This document shows positions 62,973-64,000 of a stretch of 64,000 bases of DNA, in pieces (positions within the stretch are counted from its first letter, which is position 1; every line of letters starts with the position of its first letter). Below the pieces are notes generated by a model, which did not search any database, was not told the origin of the DNA, and worked only from the letters and a program-made list of their open reading frames with translations. The position numbers and the translations under genes are program-made. This stretch comes from Cyanobacteriota bacterium (GTDB lineage: Bacteria; Acidobacteriota; Vicinamibacteria; Vicinamibacterales; UBA2999): positions 1 through 64,000 of the forward strand of contig JAIEMQ010000037.1 of the NCBI GenBank assembly GCA_019752015.1, written 5' to 3'.

Positions 62973-64000
62973 CCAGCGACGCGATCGCGCAGATCGTCAG
63001 CGCGCAGCCGGCGCCGACGAGGTGAACGGAAAACCGTCCCGCATACGCCACGCCACGCGCCGCCAGCGCGCCCGAGCACGCCACCAGGAAGAACGCGACC
63101 AGCGCGAGCGGGATGTCGCGAAACACCTTGATGTCGAGCATTGCCGCCACCGCGACGGCCGCACCAATCAATAACGGCAGCGCGTAGATCGCGAAGCGCG
63201 GCGGATCGTTGAACGTCAGCACCATCATCAGGCTGCTGATCATGCCGCTGACGTTGTCGGCAATCGGCTGTCCGGCGCGCCACAACACGTGATTGCCCCA
63301 CGTGGTGCCGTGCAGCATCGAGAACACGCCCGTGTAGTGATAGGTGCGGATCGTGAACAGCAGCATCGCGAACAGGATCACCGCCGCGACGCCGAATAAC
63401 GAATTCCAGGATACCGACGGCCACCAGTTCTGCCTGCGCCACCACTGGCGTGACGGCACCGCCAGTGACAAGCCGAACGCGGACGACGCAAAGGCCATCG
63501 GCAGATTGTTGAGGCGCGTGTAGAAACCGATTGCCGCGAGCACGCCCGCGCCGATCGCCGTGCCGATCGAAATGTTGCCGCGCTGACGCGCCGACAGAAT
63601 GACGAGCGCCGCGAGATAGATGAATCCCGCCGAGGCGATGTCGGACAAACCGATGCCGATGAAGATCCATGCCGGTCCCTGCATGACGATCGTCAGGCAT
63701 AACACGGCGGCAGCAAGACCCCAGCGGAATCCGTAGACGGCGGCAACGGACTGGTGCGCGAACAGCGCCGGCACCATCACGCAGATTGCGTCCCACCAGA
63801 ATTCGCCCATGCTCGAATCGCCGAAGAGCATGTGCAGTGCTCCGGCTATCCAGCGATAGAAGGGCTGGAACCAGAACGTCAGCTCACCGCCCTGCAGCCA
63901 GTAGCCTTGCAGGTAAATGCGATAGGCAAAGCGCTGGAACATCCACATGTCGTCGCCGCCCGCATAGAGCGAGAAGCGGCCGATGTGCGATGCATGGACG
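62926..64000 (-). CDS. Polytopic membrane protein, 5' end outside the window
   Basis: The frame stays open from the stop at 62926 to the window edge at 64000, giving at least 357 residues. Eight or more hydrophobic helices are separated by short loops. The stretch GGDDMWMFQRFAYRIYLQGY near the visible N-terminus, plus charged loops, recalls GT-C-type glycosyltransferases (GT39/ArnT-like), but the catalytic N-terminal loop is outside the window. The family is therefore uncertain. Confidence 0.6.
   Translation of the reverse strand, partial: VHASHIGRFSLYAGGDDMWMFQRFAYRIYLQGYWLQGGELTFWFQPFYRWIAGALHMLFGDSSMGEFWWDAICVMVPALFAHQSVAAVYGFRWGLAAAVLCLTIVMQGPAWIFIGIGLSDIASAGFIYLAALVILSARQRGNISIGTAIGAGVLAAIGFYTRLNNLPMAFASSAFGLSLAVPSRQWWRRQNWWPSVSWNSLFGVAAVILFAMLLFTIRTYHYTGVFSMLHGTTWGNHVLWRAGQPIADNVSGMISSLMMVLTFNDPPRFAIYALPLLIGAAVAVAAMLDIKVFRDIPLALVAFFLVACSGALAARGVAYAGRFSVHLVGAGCALTICAIASLVRTLGSSRSSDPARG

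Overview
The window is a GC-rich (roughly 65% by eye), gene-dense chromosomal segment. Several gene families point to an acidobacterial (Vicinamibacteria-like) genome, possibly metagenome-derived: FtsX/MacB-type permeases of the large ADOP kind, a two-component-regulator-propeller hybrid kinase, a membrane Ser/Thr kinase, a TerC protein and a Mycobacterium Sdh1-like succinate dehydrogenase. This placement is inference from gene content. Several start codons carry a -10-like hexamer 5-9 nt upstream and no Shine-Dalgarno sequence, which suggests leaderless transcripts.

Layout. 1-7071 (minus): a broken metallo-beta-lactamase/P-type ATPase junction, DUF1697, a shortened hydrolase, a frameshifted methyltransferase, a lipoprotein with an HEFLH motif, trmL, small proteins, a DinB-like protein and purH. 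7138-7519: cspA with a long leader that contains a terminator-like hairpin. 7634-12296: an MXAN_5187-like protein, a 5'-truncated TM2 gene, DUF2752, selA, a GGDEF cyclase with an I-site and a PepSY-like membrane protein. 12297-14904: hydrolase, SnoaL-like, a frameshifted second DUF1697, YciI-like and a truncated RidA. 14923-21421: a signalling operon of hybrid histidine kinase, single REC protein and GAF-PP2C phosphatase. 21422-22500: a degenerate IS200-like element and hairpins. 22501-34980: a complex I operon, nuoA-B-C-(gmhA)-D-EF-H-J-K-L-M-N, with a nuoE-nuoF fusion and without nuoG or nuoI. 35074-37917: a PDZ-multiTM-GAF-kinase protein. 38232-43623: an lhr helicase and Fpg/Nei glycosylase pair. 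43628-44920: a REP-associated transposase inside its own repeats. 44927-50747: terC, yajQ, a pseudouridine synthase, mgtE-like, an SDR, an M20 amidohydrolase and a Tat-exported zinc ribbon. 51000-53503: a TPR-like protein and a decayed ADOP permease. 53644-57005: sdhCAB. 57144-64000: a class A PBP, OsmC, an intact ADOP permease, a truncated haemoglobin, a coiled-coil protein and the end of a large membrane protein.

The most unusual structure is a set of short tandem arrays with 7- or 8-bp units. Some are intergenic and abut stop codons of minus-strand genes; others lie inside the reading frames of purH, lhr and nuoM. They resemble the STRR heptamers of cyanobacteria. Two of them, at 37.9 kb and 50.4 kb, are identical over about 34 nt, including one variant unit. 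Separate hairpin repeat families accompany the two Y1 transposases.

Several genes carry single-base frameshifts or in-frame deletions. These could be genuine decay or assembly and sequencing error; the sequence alone cannot decide.
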